Shown: piece after piece, positions 44,032-51,807 of the stretch | Numbering within the stretch: position 1 is the stretch's first letter | How the letters are laid out: each line of letters starts with the position of its first letter | Origin: Flavobacterium sp. LC2016-12 | GTDB lineage: Bacteria; Bacteroidota; Bacteroidia; Flavobacteriales; Flavobacteriaceae | Assembly: GCF_015351595.1 (NCBI RefSeq) | Contig: NZ_JADKPT010000006.1 | Coordinates: 124,001-188,000, forward strand | DNA length: 64,000 nt | Reading direction: 5' to 3' | Notes under the pieces: generated by a model | Seen by the model: only the letters and a program-made list of their open reading frames with translations | Database searches by the model: none | Told to the model about the DNA's origin: nothing | Position numbers and translations under genes: made by a program

Positions 44032-44499
44032 ATGAATTTATTACCTCAGGAAAAATTTGAAACCCTTGGTTTATCCTTACCGCCAGCGCCTCAACCTCTT
44101 GGTATATACAAACCTTATCTAGTAGATGGAAAATATTTATACCTCTCAGGTCACGGCCCGGTTCGTGATGACAAATCTTTAATCATAGGAAGGATTGGCG
44201 ACGATATGGATATCGAAGAAGGCAAATTGGCCGCAAGACAAGTTGGCTTAACCATGCTTTCGACAATTGTAACCAATTTTGGCAGTTTAAACAAAGTAAA
44301 AAGAGTTATCAAAGTACTTGGAATGGTGAATTGCAATGGCGATTTCTTAAGACATCCTTACGTGATAAACGGCTGCAGCGAATTGTTTGCAGAAGTATGG
44401 GGACAAGAAAACGGAATTGGAGTAAGAAGCGCCGTAGGAATGGGATCGTTACCAGATAATATTCCGGTTGAAGTTGAAGCGGTTTTCGAATTATATTAA
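44032..44499 (+). CDS. RidA/YjgF-family enamine/imine deaminase
   Basis: A 155-residue RidA-family protein, slightly longer than the usual 125-130. The core Arg that binds the 2-imino acid carboxylate is visible in GVRSAVGMGSLP (matching the family ARSAV-E-A-LP block). RidA hydrolyses reactive enamine/imine products of PLP-dependent dehydratases. In this operon it stands two genes upstream of a fold-type III PLP enzyme, the expected source of such an intermediate. It starts four bases after gntP. Confidence 0.88.
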   Translation: MNLLPQEKFETLGLSLPPAPQPLGIYKPYLVDGKYLYLSGHGPVRDDKSLIIGRIGDDMDIEEGKLAARQVGLTMLSTIVTNFGSLNKVKRVIKVLGMVNCNGDFLRHPYVINGCSELFAEVWGQENGIGVRSAVGMGSLPDNIPVEVEAVFELY

Positions 44500-44504
44500 A
44501 GTTA

Positions 44505-44569
44505 TGCCACAGATTAAATGATTAACATTGATTTTTTTATTGAATCATTAAGATATTTAATCTATGGCA
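44505..44569 (+). repeat. Intercistronic hairpin between ridA and the kinase gene
   Basis: Arms TGCCACAGATTAAAT and its complement ATTTAATCTATGGCA (one mismatch) enclose ~35 bases. It is related to the ATCTGTGCC words at 7146-7161. Because it fills the space before the kinase, the ATG at 44584 is preferred over an in-frame ATG at 44518 inside the hairpin. It may act as an RNA stabiliser or attenuator. Confidence 0.6.
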
Positions 44570-44583
44570 AAAAAAATAAACGC

Positions 44584-45615
44584 ATGAATACAAATACACC
44601 ACAAACAAGAATTGCAACTTTCGGAGAATTATTACTTCGGATGAGTGTTGCAGATGGAAATCGGTTTACGCAGGCCAGTGAAATAAAAGTTCATGTAGGC
44701 GGTGCCGAAGCTAACGTTTGTGTTTTACTTTCTCAACTCGGTATCCAAACCGATTATATTACCCGATTACCGCAAAATGATCTGGCACAATTGGCTTTAA
44801 ACGAACTTCAAAAATATAAGGTAAATACATCCAAATGTGTATATGGCGGAGAACGTCTAGGTTTATATTTTGTAGAAGCCGGAAATCAAATCAGGCAATC
44901 GCAGGTTATTTACGACCGCAGCAATTCTTCATTTGCGACTATTAAGGAAAATGAAATTGACTGGGATTTGGCTTTCGCCGACGTAACTCATTTTCACTGG
45001 TCCGGAATTAGTCCGGGAGTTTCAAATGAAGCTGGTTTGGTTTGCAAAGAAGCGATTCTTAAAGCACATGAAAAAGGATTACCCATTTCTTCTGATTTTA
45101 ATTACAGATCCAAACTTTGGCAATACGGAAAACATCCTTCTGAAATTATGCCCGATTTACTTCAATACAGTACCATTACTGTTGCAGATTTAGATGCTAT
45201 AGAAATTTACTTTGGAATAAAAACCGATAAAAACGAAAGCGACGCAAATCGTTTTCAGAAAACATACGAATTATTAAACGAGAGAATGCCTTTTCTACAA
45301 ACACTGGCCATGAGTTTTAGAAAATCTGATGGATTAGCTCATTTATACAAAGGAATGCTACTTCACGAAGGTCGTTTTTACGAAACCAAAGAATACAAAA
45401 TACATTTGGTAACCGATCAAATCGGATCCGGAGATGCTTTTAACGCAGGGCTATTATATGGATTGTCCAATAAATTATCTTCACAAGAATGCATCGATTG
45501 GGCAACTGCCTGCGGAGTCATCAAACAAAGTATACACGGAGATTTTGCCATGAGCAATCCAACAGAAATAAGTCATTTTATAGCAAATGGCGCAAGTAAC
45601 AGAATCAATAGATAA
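44584..45615 (+). CDS. kdgK: PfkB-family sugar kinase, 2-keto-3-deoxygluconate kinase type
   Basis: A 343-residue ribokinase-fold enzyme from ATG 44584 (MNTNTPQTRIATFGELLLR). The N-terminal glycine pair for sugar binding (HVGGAEANV) and the C-terminal anion hole with catalytic Asp (DQIGSGDAFNAGLLYGL) are present. The paired KDPG aldolase immediately downstream (15 bases) strongly supports KDG as substrate: KDG + ATP gives KDPG. A longer start at 44518 falls in a hairpin and was rejected. Cytoplasmic. Confidence 0.85.
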   Translation: MNTNTPQTRIATFGELLLRMSVADGNRFTQASEIKVHVGGAEANVCVLLSQLGIQTDYITRLPQNDLAQLALNELQKYKVNTSKCVYGGERLGLYFVEAGNQIRQSQVIYDRSNSSFATIKENEIDWDLAFADVTHFHWSGISPGVSNEAGLVCKEAILKAHEKGLPISSDFNYRSKLWQYGKHPSEIMPDLLQYSTITVADLDAIEIYFGIKTDKNESDANRFQKTYELLNERMPFLQTLAMSFRKSDGLAHLYKGMLLHEGRFYETKEYKIHLVTDQIGSGDAFNAGLLYGLSNKLSSQECIDWATACGVIKQSIHGDFAMSNPTEISHFIANGASNRINR

Positions 45616-45630
45616 TTTAGAATTAAGAAT

Positions 45631-46278
45631 ATGTACAGCATTTTAAAAGCACAAGGCGTACTTCCGTTAGTAACACAAATCAATATCGAAACAGCCAAAA
45701 TAGTGTTGCAGTCAGCGGCTGATGCTGGAATAAAAATCATCGAATTCGCAGCCCGTGCAGACGATGCCAAAGAAGTATTTGCCCAAATGATTGCATTTAA
45801 AAACACCAACAATCTGGATATCAGAATAGCTGTTGGTTCTATTTTAAGTGTTATCGATGCTGAAAAGTATCACAAATTAGGTGCAGATTGTATTGTATGC
45901 CCTCACACCGATTTAGAAATTGGCAATTATTGCCTTAAAAATAACATTTACTGGATTCCCGGCGCAGCAACTCTTAATGAAATACTTCACGCCAATAAAT
46001 TAGGTGCTGATCTTGTAAAACTTTTTCCTGCTGATAAAATTGGAGGACCGGGATATGTAAAAGCAATTAGAGCGCCGTTTCCAAATTTAAGAATCATGCC
46101 AACCGGAGGCGTAACCTTAGAAGAGAGCAATTTAAAATCCTGGTTCAAATCGGGTGTTGTTTGCGTTGGAATTGGTTCTAATTTATTTTCTAAAGAAATG
46201 CTTTTGAATTTAAATTATGAGCAATCACTTAACGCTTTTAAAAATTTGATTGAAGTTGTAGAAAAAACAAGAAACTAG
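45631..46278 (+). CDS. eda: KDPG/KHG aldolase
   Basis: A 215-residue class I aldolase. Schiff-base Lys is in GADLVKLFPAD (~133-143); catalytic Glu in IKIIEFAARAD; the AVGSIL segment replaces the common GAGTVL. It cleaves 2-keto-3-deoxy-6-phosphogluconate into pyruvate and glyceraldehyde-3-phosphate. It follows the kinase by 15 bases and precedes the PLP enzyme by three. FAAR instead of the usual TLRT near the Glu suggests some divergence in substrate preference. Confidence 0.88.
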   Translation: MYSILKAQGVLPLVTQINIETAKIVLQSAADAGIKIIEFAARADDAKEVFAQMIAFKNTNNLDIRIAVGSILSVIDAEKYHKLGADCIVCPHTDLEIGNYCLKNNIYWIPGAATLNEILHANKLGADLVKLFPADKIGGPGYVKAIRAPFPNLRIMPTGGVTLEESNLKSWFKSGVVCVGIGSNLFSKEMLLNLNYEQSLNAFKNLIEVVEKTRN

Positions 46279-46281
46279 ATT

Positions 46282-47397
46282 ATGCAAACAAATTGGTGGA
46301 AAATTAATTCCGAAATTAACGTTGACACTCCATTTTTAGCCGCTTACGAAGATCGTATCCGATTTAATCTGGAACGGCTTATTGGCGCCGTAAATGGTGA
46401 TACTCAAAAATTAAGACCTCACATCAAAACACATAAAATAGGCGAAATTCTGGAGTTGTTTAAAATCTGTAACATCAAAAAAGTAAAATGCGCTACCATT
46501 GCTGAGGCGGAGCTTGCCGCACTTCATAAAATTCCGGATGTGCTTCTGGCCTATCAGCCTATCGGTGTAAAAAAAGAGCGATGGATTTCTTTAATACAAA
46601 AATATCCCGAGACCGATTTTTCAACTATTGTCGATAATCCAGAATCAGCGAAAGCCTTAAATGAAATTGCAGGGAAAAACAAGCTCAAACTAAATATTTA
46701 TTTAGATCTGAATACCGGAATGAACAGAACCGGAATATCAATTTCTGAAGAATGGATCGAATTAATTGGTGATATTCTTCTACTAAAAAACATTCATTTT
46801 TCCGGAATTCACATTTATGACGGACATTTAAAAGGAAGTGGTGAAGAGAGAGAATTACAAGCAGCAGCTTCATTTTCAATTATTAAAAAGGAAATCGAAA
46901 AACTACAATCAAAGTTCAGTTACGAATTAAAAATTGTAGCCGGAGGATCCAATACATTTCCATTTTATGCCAAACAGGATAAAGTAGAATGCAGTCCCGG
47001 AACATTTGTTTTTTGGGATTCAAATTATCAAATTAATTTACCGGAACAAGAATTTAAACCTGCTTTGGCCATTGTTGGAACCATCATTTCAAAACCAACA
47101 AATTCTACAATTTGTATTGATATTGGATACAAAGCAGTTTCATCAGAAAATCCGATTGATAAAAGACTCGTGATTTTAAACGATGAAAATCTAATTCCGG
47201 TCTCACATTCAGAAGAACATCTCATTTTAGAAAACCGAGGCAAAAATCAATATGAAGTTGGTGATATAATTTATGCTCAACCTTATCATGTTTGCCCAAC
47301 CTGCGCCCTTTATGATACGGTCGAGGTAATTAACAAAGAACATCAAATTTGCGATGAGTGGAAAGTTATAGCTCGCAGCAGAAAAATTAATATTTAA
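46282..47397 (+). CDS. Fold-type III PLP enzyme (D-threonine aldolase/D-serine dehydratase-like), candidate D-glucosaminate dehydratase
   Basis: A 371-residue enzyme of the alanine-racemase-N/DTA-DSD family. PLP Lys is likely Lys49 in RPHIKTHK; a C-terminal HVCPTC places the His-x-Cys metal pair used by D-serine dehydratase and D-threonine aldolase. Chemistry in the family is alpha,beta-elimination or retro-aldol on D-configured 2-amino acids. D-glucosaminate is such a compound, and its dehydration yields KDG + ammonia via an enamine. The flanking kdgK, eda and ridA make this activity the best guess; D-serine or D-threonine breakdown would not explain KDG genes. Confidence 0.85.
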   Translation: MQTNWWKINSEINVDTPFLAAYEDRIRFNLERLIGAVNGDTQKLRPHIKTHKIGEILELFKICNIKKVKCATIAEAELAALHKIPDVLLAYQPIGVKKERWISLIQKYPETDFSTIVDNPESAKALNEIAGKNKLKLNIYLDLNTGMNRTGISISEEWIELIGDILLLKNIHFSGIHIYDGHLKGSGEERELQAAASFSIIKKEIEKLQSKFSYELKIVAGGSNTFPFYAKQDKVECSPGTFVFWDSNYQINLPEQEFKPALAIVGTIISKPTNSTICIDIGYKAVSSENPIDKRLVILNDENLIPVSHSEEHLILENRGKNQYEVGDIIYAQPYHVCPTCALYDTVEVINKEHQICDEWKVIARSRKINI

Positions 47398-47407
47398 GTC
47401 CATCAAT

Positions 47408-48478
47408 ATGTTTATAATAGACGCCCATTTAGACCTGAGCATGAATGCAATGGAATGGAATCGAGATTTAAGAAATGACGTTGCCACTTTACGTCATTTA
47501 GAAAAGGGAATGACCGACAAACCAGATCGTGAACGTGCAACGGTTTCGTTTCCTGATTTACGAAAAGGCAATATCGGGATTGTGGTGGCCACTCAAATTG
47601 CAAGGTTTGTAAAACCGGATAGCATTATTCCGGGTTGGAATTCCCCTGAACAAGCCTGGGCGCAAACACAGGGGCAACTTACATGGTACAAAACTATGGA
47701 AGCAGCCGGAGAAATGGTTTCCATCACAGATAAAAAGTCGCTCCAAAAACAAATTGATTTATGGAATGATGGCACTCCAAACGATAAAAAACCAATTGGA
47801 TATATTTTAAGTTTAGAAGGAGCCGATTCTATTATTGATGTTTCTTATTTAGAAAAAGCATACAATTACGGATTAAGAGCCATTGGACCCGCACATTATG
47901 GCCCGGGACGATATGCAAATGGAACGGATGCAACCGGAAAAATGAATCAAAACGGTCTTGATTTATTGAAAGAAATGGAACGTTTGAATATTATTTTAGA
48001 TGCAACCCATTTATGCGATGATGTATTTTGGCAAGCTTTAGATCATTATAGCGGGCCTGTGTGGGCAAGTCACAATAATTGCAGAAAGCTTGTAGATCAC
48101 AATCGTCAATACAGCGACGAAATGATTCAGGCCTTAATTTCCAGAGGTGCTGTTATTGGCGGTGCTTTAGATGCATGGATGCTGGTTCCGAATTGGGAAA
48201 GAGGTGTTTCTACACCTTTGGGAATGAAGTGCGATTTAGAAACTGTTTTTAAACACATGGATCACATTTGCCAGTTAGCCGGAAACGCAAACCATATTGG
48301 GATCGGTTCTGATCTTGATGGTGCGTTTGGAACAGAACAATCTCCTTATGATTTAAATACGATTGCCGATTTGCAAAAACTCGTTCTTATCTTTAAAAAC
48401 AAAGGATATTCAGATGAGGATTTAGATAAAATCTTTCATCAGAACTGGATTAATTTCTTAATGAAAAATTGGGATTAG
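47408..48478 (+). CDS. M19 family metallo-amidohydrolase (membrane-dipeptidase type), cytoplasmic
   Basis: A 356-residue amidohydrolase-superfamily enzyme. The binuclear-metal ligands are in place: HxD in IDAHLDLS (9-11), Glu in SLEGAD (~137), His in LDATHLCDD, His in WASHNN, and Asp in IGIGSDLDG (~298). No signal peptide, so it acts inside the cell, unlike secreted renal-dipeptidase homologues. M19 enzymes cleave dipeptides with D-residues, and some hydrolyse other amides. In this operon it is a candidate N-deacetylase of N-acetylglucosaminate. Last gene of the run; its stop overlaps the convergent DeoR gene by four bases. Confidence 0.85.
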   Translation: MFIIDAHLDLSMNAMEWNRDLRNDVATLRHLEKGMTDKPDRERATVSFPDLRKGNIGIVVATQIARFVKPDSIIPGWNSPEQAWAQTQGQLTWYKTMEAAGEMVSITDKKSLQKQIDLWNDGTPNDKKPIGYILSLEGADSIIDVSYLEKAYNYGLRAIGPAHYGPGRYANGTDATGKMNQNGLDLLKEMERLNIILDATHLCDDVFWQALDHYSGPVWASHNNCRKLVDHNRQYSDEMIQALISRGAVIGGALDAWMLVPNWERGVSTPLGMKCDLETVFKHMDHICQLAGNANHIGIGSDLDGAFGTEQSPYDLNTIADLQKLVLIFKNKGYSDEDLDKIFHQNWINFLMKNWD

Positions 48479-49251
48479 ATAAAAACTAAACTTGGAACTG
48501 CCTTCTTATACAATTGTAATTTTGCGTCGTTAGGATCAACTTCTGTGACAACATAATCAACCTCAGATAAGTTGGCAATTTTCATTTTTAGAACAGTATC
48601 TAGTTTTTCAGAAATAGTAAGGATAGCAGTTTTCTCAGAAGCCTGAATCATTGCTTTTTTTACCTGAACGGTTTCCCAATCAGAATCTGAGAATCCACCT
48701 TCGATATCTAAAGCATTAGTTCCTAATATCAACAAATCAACTTTAATATTAGCCAATTGATTATAGACATCGCCGCTCACGCACATTTGGCTGTATGATG
48801 AAATGCTCCCGCCAATCATGATAATTTTAACATTAGGCTTATCTAAAAGTTCGACTGCAGATAAAACAGTAACGGTAAAAATAGTCAGATTCATGGCATC
48901 AGGAATTAATCGAATGAACTCACGAATTGTAGTTCCACCACCAATTAATAAAACCATTCCGTCACGGAGTAAACCTAAAGTTTTTTGTGCAATGATTTGT
49001 TTTGATTCTCCTGCATAAGTTTGATTTGAAGAAGAATGATGGTATGCTTTAGTCATAGCTCCGCCTTTCACCTTAATCAATAATGATTCTGATTCAAGTT
49101 CATTTATATCACGTCTCACAGTATCTTCTGAAACAAATAATTTAGCCGAAAGTGTTTCAAAACTTACACGGGTATGCAAGTTAATCTCTTTTAAAATAAG
49201 ATTTTTACGTTCTTCCTTGCTGTAGTTTATCACTTCATTATCATTATTCAT
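48475..49251 (-). CDS. DeoR-family transcriptional repressor
   Basis: A 258-residue regulator: N-terminal winged helix (VSFETLSAKLFVSEDTVRRDINELES, ~30-55, typical DeoR signature) and a C-terminal sugar-phosphate sensor domain (MVLLIGGGTTIREF, DLLILGTNALDIEGGF, SDWETVQVKKAMI). The effector is likely a phosphorylated sugar such as KDPG. It lies between the operon and the GH20 gene, and palindromes of TGCAA type occur at its own promoter and at both flanking promoters, consistent with autoregulation and local control. Confidence 0.92.
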   Translation of the reverse strand: MNNDNEVINYSKEERKNLILKEINLHTRVSFETLSAKLFVSEDTVRRDINELESESLLIKVKGGAMTKAYHHSSSNQTYAGESKQIIAQKTLGLLRDGMVLLIGGGTTIREFIRLIPDAMNLTIFTVTVLSAVELLDKPNVKIIMIGGSISSYSQMCVSGDVYNQLANIKVDLLILGTNALDIEGGFSDSDWETVQVKKAMIQASEKTAILTISEKLDTVLKMKIANLSEVDYVVTEVDPNDAKLQLYKKAVPSLVFI

Positions 49252-49273
49252 GCAAATTCAATTTTATTGAAAA

Positions 49274-49281
49274 CAAATGTA
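49274..49281 (-). promoter_or_regulatory. DeoR gene -7 promoter element TACATTTG
   Basis: TAnnTTTG on the minus strand, 23 bases upstream of the DeoR ATG, with the TGCAATA dyad (49291-49305) directly behind it. Confidence 0.55.
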
Positions 49282-49290
49282 AACAATAAA

Positions 49291-49305
49291 TGCAATATTA
49301 TTGCG
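49291..49305. promoter_or_regulatory. Operator dyad at the DeoR gene promoter
   Basis: TGCAATATTATTGCG, an imperfect dyad of TGCAAT/ATTGCa half-sites like those between the two susC operators. Probable autoregulatory site. Confidence 0.6.
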
Positions 49306-49377
49306 AAACAAATTATAACACACTGTAATAAAATAGTTAATCAGTCTATTTTAAAGACTTTTAAACACAAATAAGAT

Positions 49378-49394
49378 TTGCAAAAAAAATGCAG
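49378..49394. promoter_or_regulatory. Operator TTGCA-A7-TGCAG upstream of the GH20 gene
   Basis: Matches the susC operators at 16 of 17 bases and lies 16 bases before the -7 element at 49411-49418. Confidence 0.7.
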
Positions 49395-49410
49395 TTTAAT
49401 TTACAAACGA

Positions 49411-49418
49411 TAACTTTG
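49411..49418 (+). promoter_or_regulatory. GH20 gene -7 promoter element TAACTTTG
   Basis: A perfect TAnnTTTG match 24 bases before ATG 49443; it lies downstream of the alternative ATG at 49389, which therefore could not be on this transcript. Confidence 0.6.
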
Positions 49419-49442
49419 TTTAACAAACCCAGAAAACCAGCC

Positions 49443-51746
49443 ATGCTAAAAAATATATTCTTTCTATTGATATTTTGCTATTCCATCAGCAATGCACAAA
49501 CATCTTCTGAAAACGGTTCGATAATTCCTGCTCCAAATTCATATAAAGCAACTGGAGACAGTATTAATTTAAATGGGCAAATAAAAATTTCTTTTGAGAA
49601 AAATAAATTTAGTCCAAAAGAACTTAAAACAGCTCAAATTTTCGAATCGGCTATAAACAGAAATGTTGCTTCGAAAAAGAGTGCTATTGAGGTATTATTT
49701 ATTACGCAAAACCCATCTTCCTCATTAAAAAAAGAAGCTTACAAAATAAATATCAGCACAAAAAAAATAACCGTTACAGGAAGTGAAGAAGGATTATTCT
49801 ACGCCGTTCAGAGTTTATTGCAAATGTTGCCAAATAAACCATTGACAAAAGAGATAAAAATGCCTTGCGTAACCATCGAAGATGCACCAGGATACGCTTA
49901 TCGAGGTTTGCACCTGGATGTTTGCCGGCACTTTTTTACTGTTGATGTTATAAAAGATTTTATAGCACAAATATCCAGTTATAAATTAAATAATTTTCAT
50001 TGGCATTTAACAGATGATCAGGGCTGGAGAATTGAGATAAAAAAATATCCAAAATTAACAGAAGTCGGATCTAAAAGAGCGCAGACTTTAGTTGGCAATA
50101 AATTCGAAAGATCTCCGTATTTTTTTGATGGAAATCCATACGGAGGTTTTTATACGCAGGAAGAAATTAAAGAAGTTGTAAAATTTGCTGAAGAGCATTA
50201 TGTTAATATCATTCCCGAAATCGAAATGCCCGGTCATGCAACTGCCGCTGTTACCGCTTATCCAAATTTATCCTGTTTTCCCGATCGCCCTTATAAAGTT
50301 GTAGAATATTGGGGTGTTTTTGAAGACATTTTCTGCGCAGGAAAAGAGGAAACTTTCACTTTTTTAGAAGATGTTTTAACTGAAGTTATAGCTTTATTTC
50401 CTAGTAAATACATTCATATTGGTGGTGACGAATGCCCAAAAACGAGATGGAAAGTTTGCCCTAATTGCCAAAAGAGAATCAAAGATCTAGGTTTGAAAGA
50501 CGAACATGAATTACAAGGTTATTTGACAAAAAGAATAGAAAAATTCCTGAATGTAAACGGCAGGCAAATTTTGGGTTGGGATGAAATGCTCGAAGGCGGA
50601 CTAGCACCAAACGCAGCAGTTATGTCCTGGAGAGGAGAATCGGGCGGAATTAATGCAGCCAAACAAAAACATCTTGTTATAATGAATCCGGAACAATATC
50701 TGTATTTAGATTACAATCAGGGATATTCTCCACAAGAACCTTTAACGGTTGGACGGTTAGTTACAGTTGAGAAAATATATAATTACAACCCAACTCCTGT
50801 TGATAGCCTGACAGTTGAAGAGCAAAAATATATTTGGGGTGTTCAATCCAATCTTTGGTCAGAATATTTGACGAACCCGGCAAAATTAAATTATCAGCTT
50901 TATCCCAGAATGTTTGCTTTGGCAGAAATTGCCTGGACCGAACCTCAAAACAAAAATTACAATACTTTTGTCCTGAACAGAATGCCGCATCATATTGAAA
51001 AATTAGAATTACAAAAAAGATTATATAAAGTTCCGGCACCAGTTGGAGCAAATGAAACAGCATTAATCGCTTCAAAATACCTATTAGATCTCAAACCAAC
51101 AATCAGAAATGGAAAGATTTTCTACACTATTGACGGTTACAATCCAGATGAAACTGCGGAACTTTACACAAAACCTGTCACCATAAATATTCCAAAAGGA
51201 GAATTCAGAGTTATAAAAACGGTTCAGATTAGCCCAAGTGGCAGAAAAAGTTCCATTAGTAAAATTTTGATTAGAAATCCAGAGCAAAAACCGGCTTTAG
51301 CTACAAAACCAACTAAAAAAGGTTTAAAATATGATTACTACACCGGAACCTTATTTCAACAAGTTCAGGATTTAGAATTAATAAAACCAATTAATTCAGG
51401 CATTTTTGAAGGCGAAGTAAGCAGCGAAAAATGGAAATCAAAAACAGAGCGCTATATAGGATTAAAATTTGACGGATACATCTATATACCAGAAACTTCA
51501 AATTATACAATTTCGACGCTTTCAGATGATGGATCGAAGCTTTTTATCGATAATGAATTGATTGTAAATAACGATGGTATTCATTGGCTTAATGAAGCCT
51601 ACGGAGTTGCGAAACTAGAAAAAGGGTTTCACAAAATTAACATCAGTTATTTTGATCAGATTGGCGGAACTACTTTAAGCTGTTTTATTCAGCAGGAAGG
51701 AAAAGACAAACAGGAAATAAGTGCTTCACAATTGTATTACGAATAA
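49443..51746 (+). CDS. GH20 beta-N-acetylhexosaminidase with C-terminal PA14-like domain
   Basis: A 767-residue secreted enzyme from ATG 49443 (MLKNIFFLLIFCYSISNAQ signal peptide). An N-terminal GH20b domain (IIPAPNSYK) leads to the catalytic barrel: HWHLTDDQGWRIEIKKYP, then HIGGDECPKTRW with the Asp-Glu pair (~330) of substrate-assisted catalysis, ending near NLWSEY and FALAEIAW. The last ~130 residues (YYTGTLFQQVQDLE, LSDDGSKLFIDNELIVNN) form a PA14-like carbohydrate-binding module. It removes terminal GlcNAc/GalNAc from chitin-type or glycoprotein chains. An operator shared with susC suggests common control. An ATG at 49389 lies inside the operator and was rejected. Confidence 0.93.
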   Translation: MLKNIFFLLIFCYSISNAQTSSENGSIIPAPNSYKATGDSINLNGQIKISFEKNKFSPKELKTAQIFESAINRNVASKKSAIEVLFITQNPSSSLKKEAYKINISTKKITVTGSEEGLFYAVQSLLQMLPNKPLTKEIKMPCVTIEDAPGYAYRGLHLDVCRHFFTVDVIKDFIAQISSYKLNNFHWHLTDDQGWRIEIKKYPKLTEVGSKRAQTLVGNKFERSPYFFDGNPYGGFYTQEEIKEVVKFAEEHYVNIIPEIEMPGHATAAVTAYPNLSCFPDRPYKVVEYWGVFEDIFCAGKEETFTFLEDVLTEVIALFPSKYIHIGGDECPKTRWKVCPNCQKRIKDLGLKDEHELQGYLTKRIEKFLNVNGRQILGWDEMLEGGLAPNAAVMSWRGESGGINAAKQKHLVIMNPEQYLYLDYNQGYSPQEPLTVGRLVTVEKIYNYNPTPVDSLTVEEQKYIWGVQSNLWSEYLTNPAKLNYQLYPRMFALAEIAWTEPQNKNYNTFVLNRMPHHIEKLELQKRLYKVPAPVGANETALIASKYLLDLKPTIRNGKIFYTIDGYNPDETAELYTKPVTINIPKGEFRVIKTVQISPSGRKSSISKILIRNPEQKPALATKPTKKGLKYDYYTGTLFQQVQDLELIKPINSGIFEGEVSSEKWKSKTERYIGLKFDGYIYIPETSNYTISTLSDDGSKLFIDNELIVNNDGIHWLNEAYGVAKLEKGFHKINISYFDQIGGTTLSCFIQQEGKDKQEISASQLYYE

Positions 51747-51751
51747 GGCAT

Positions 51752-51785
51752 AAAAAAAGCATCCGCTACAACGGATGCTTTTTTT
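51752..51785. terminator. Bidirectional terminator between the GH20 gene and sdhB
   Basis: Stem GCATCCG/CGGATGC with A7 and T7 runs on both sides, serving the two convergent units. Confidence 0.9.
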
Positions 51786-51807
51786 ATTTAAAACTATTTT
51801 CTTTGAA

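Noticed and set aside
44518..44583. N-terminal extension of the KDG kinase
   Set aside because: The extra 22 residues are encoded by an intercistronic hairpin and are unlike the family.
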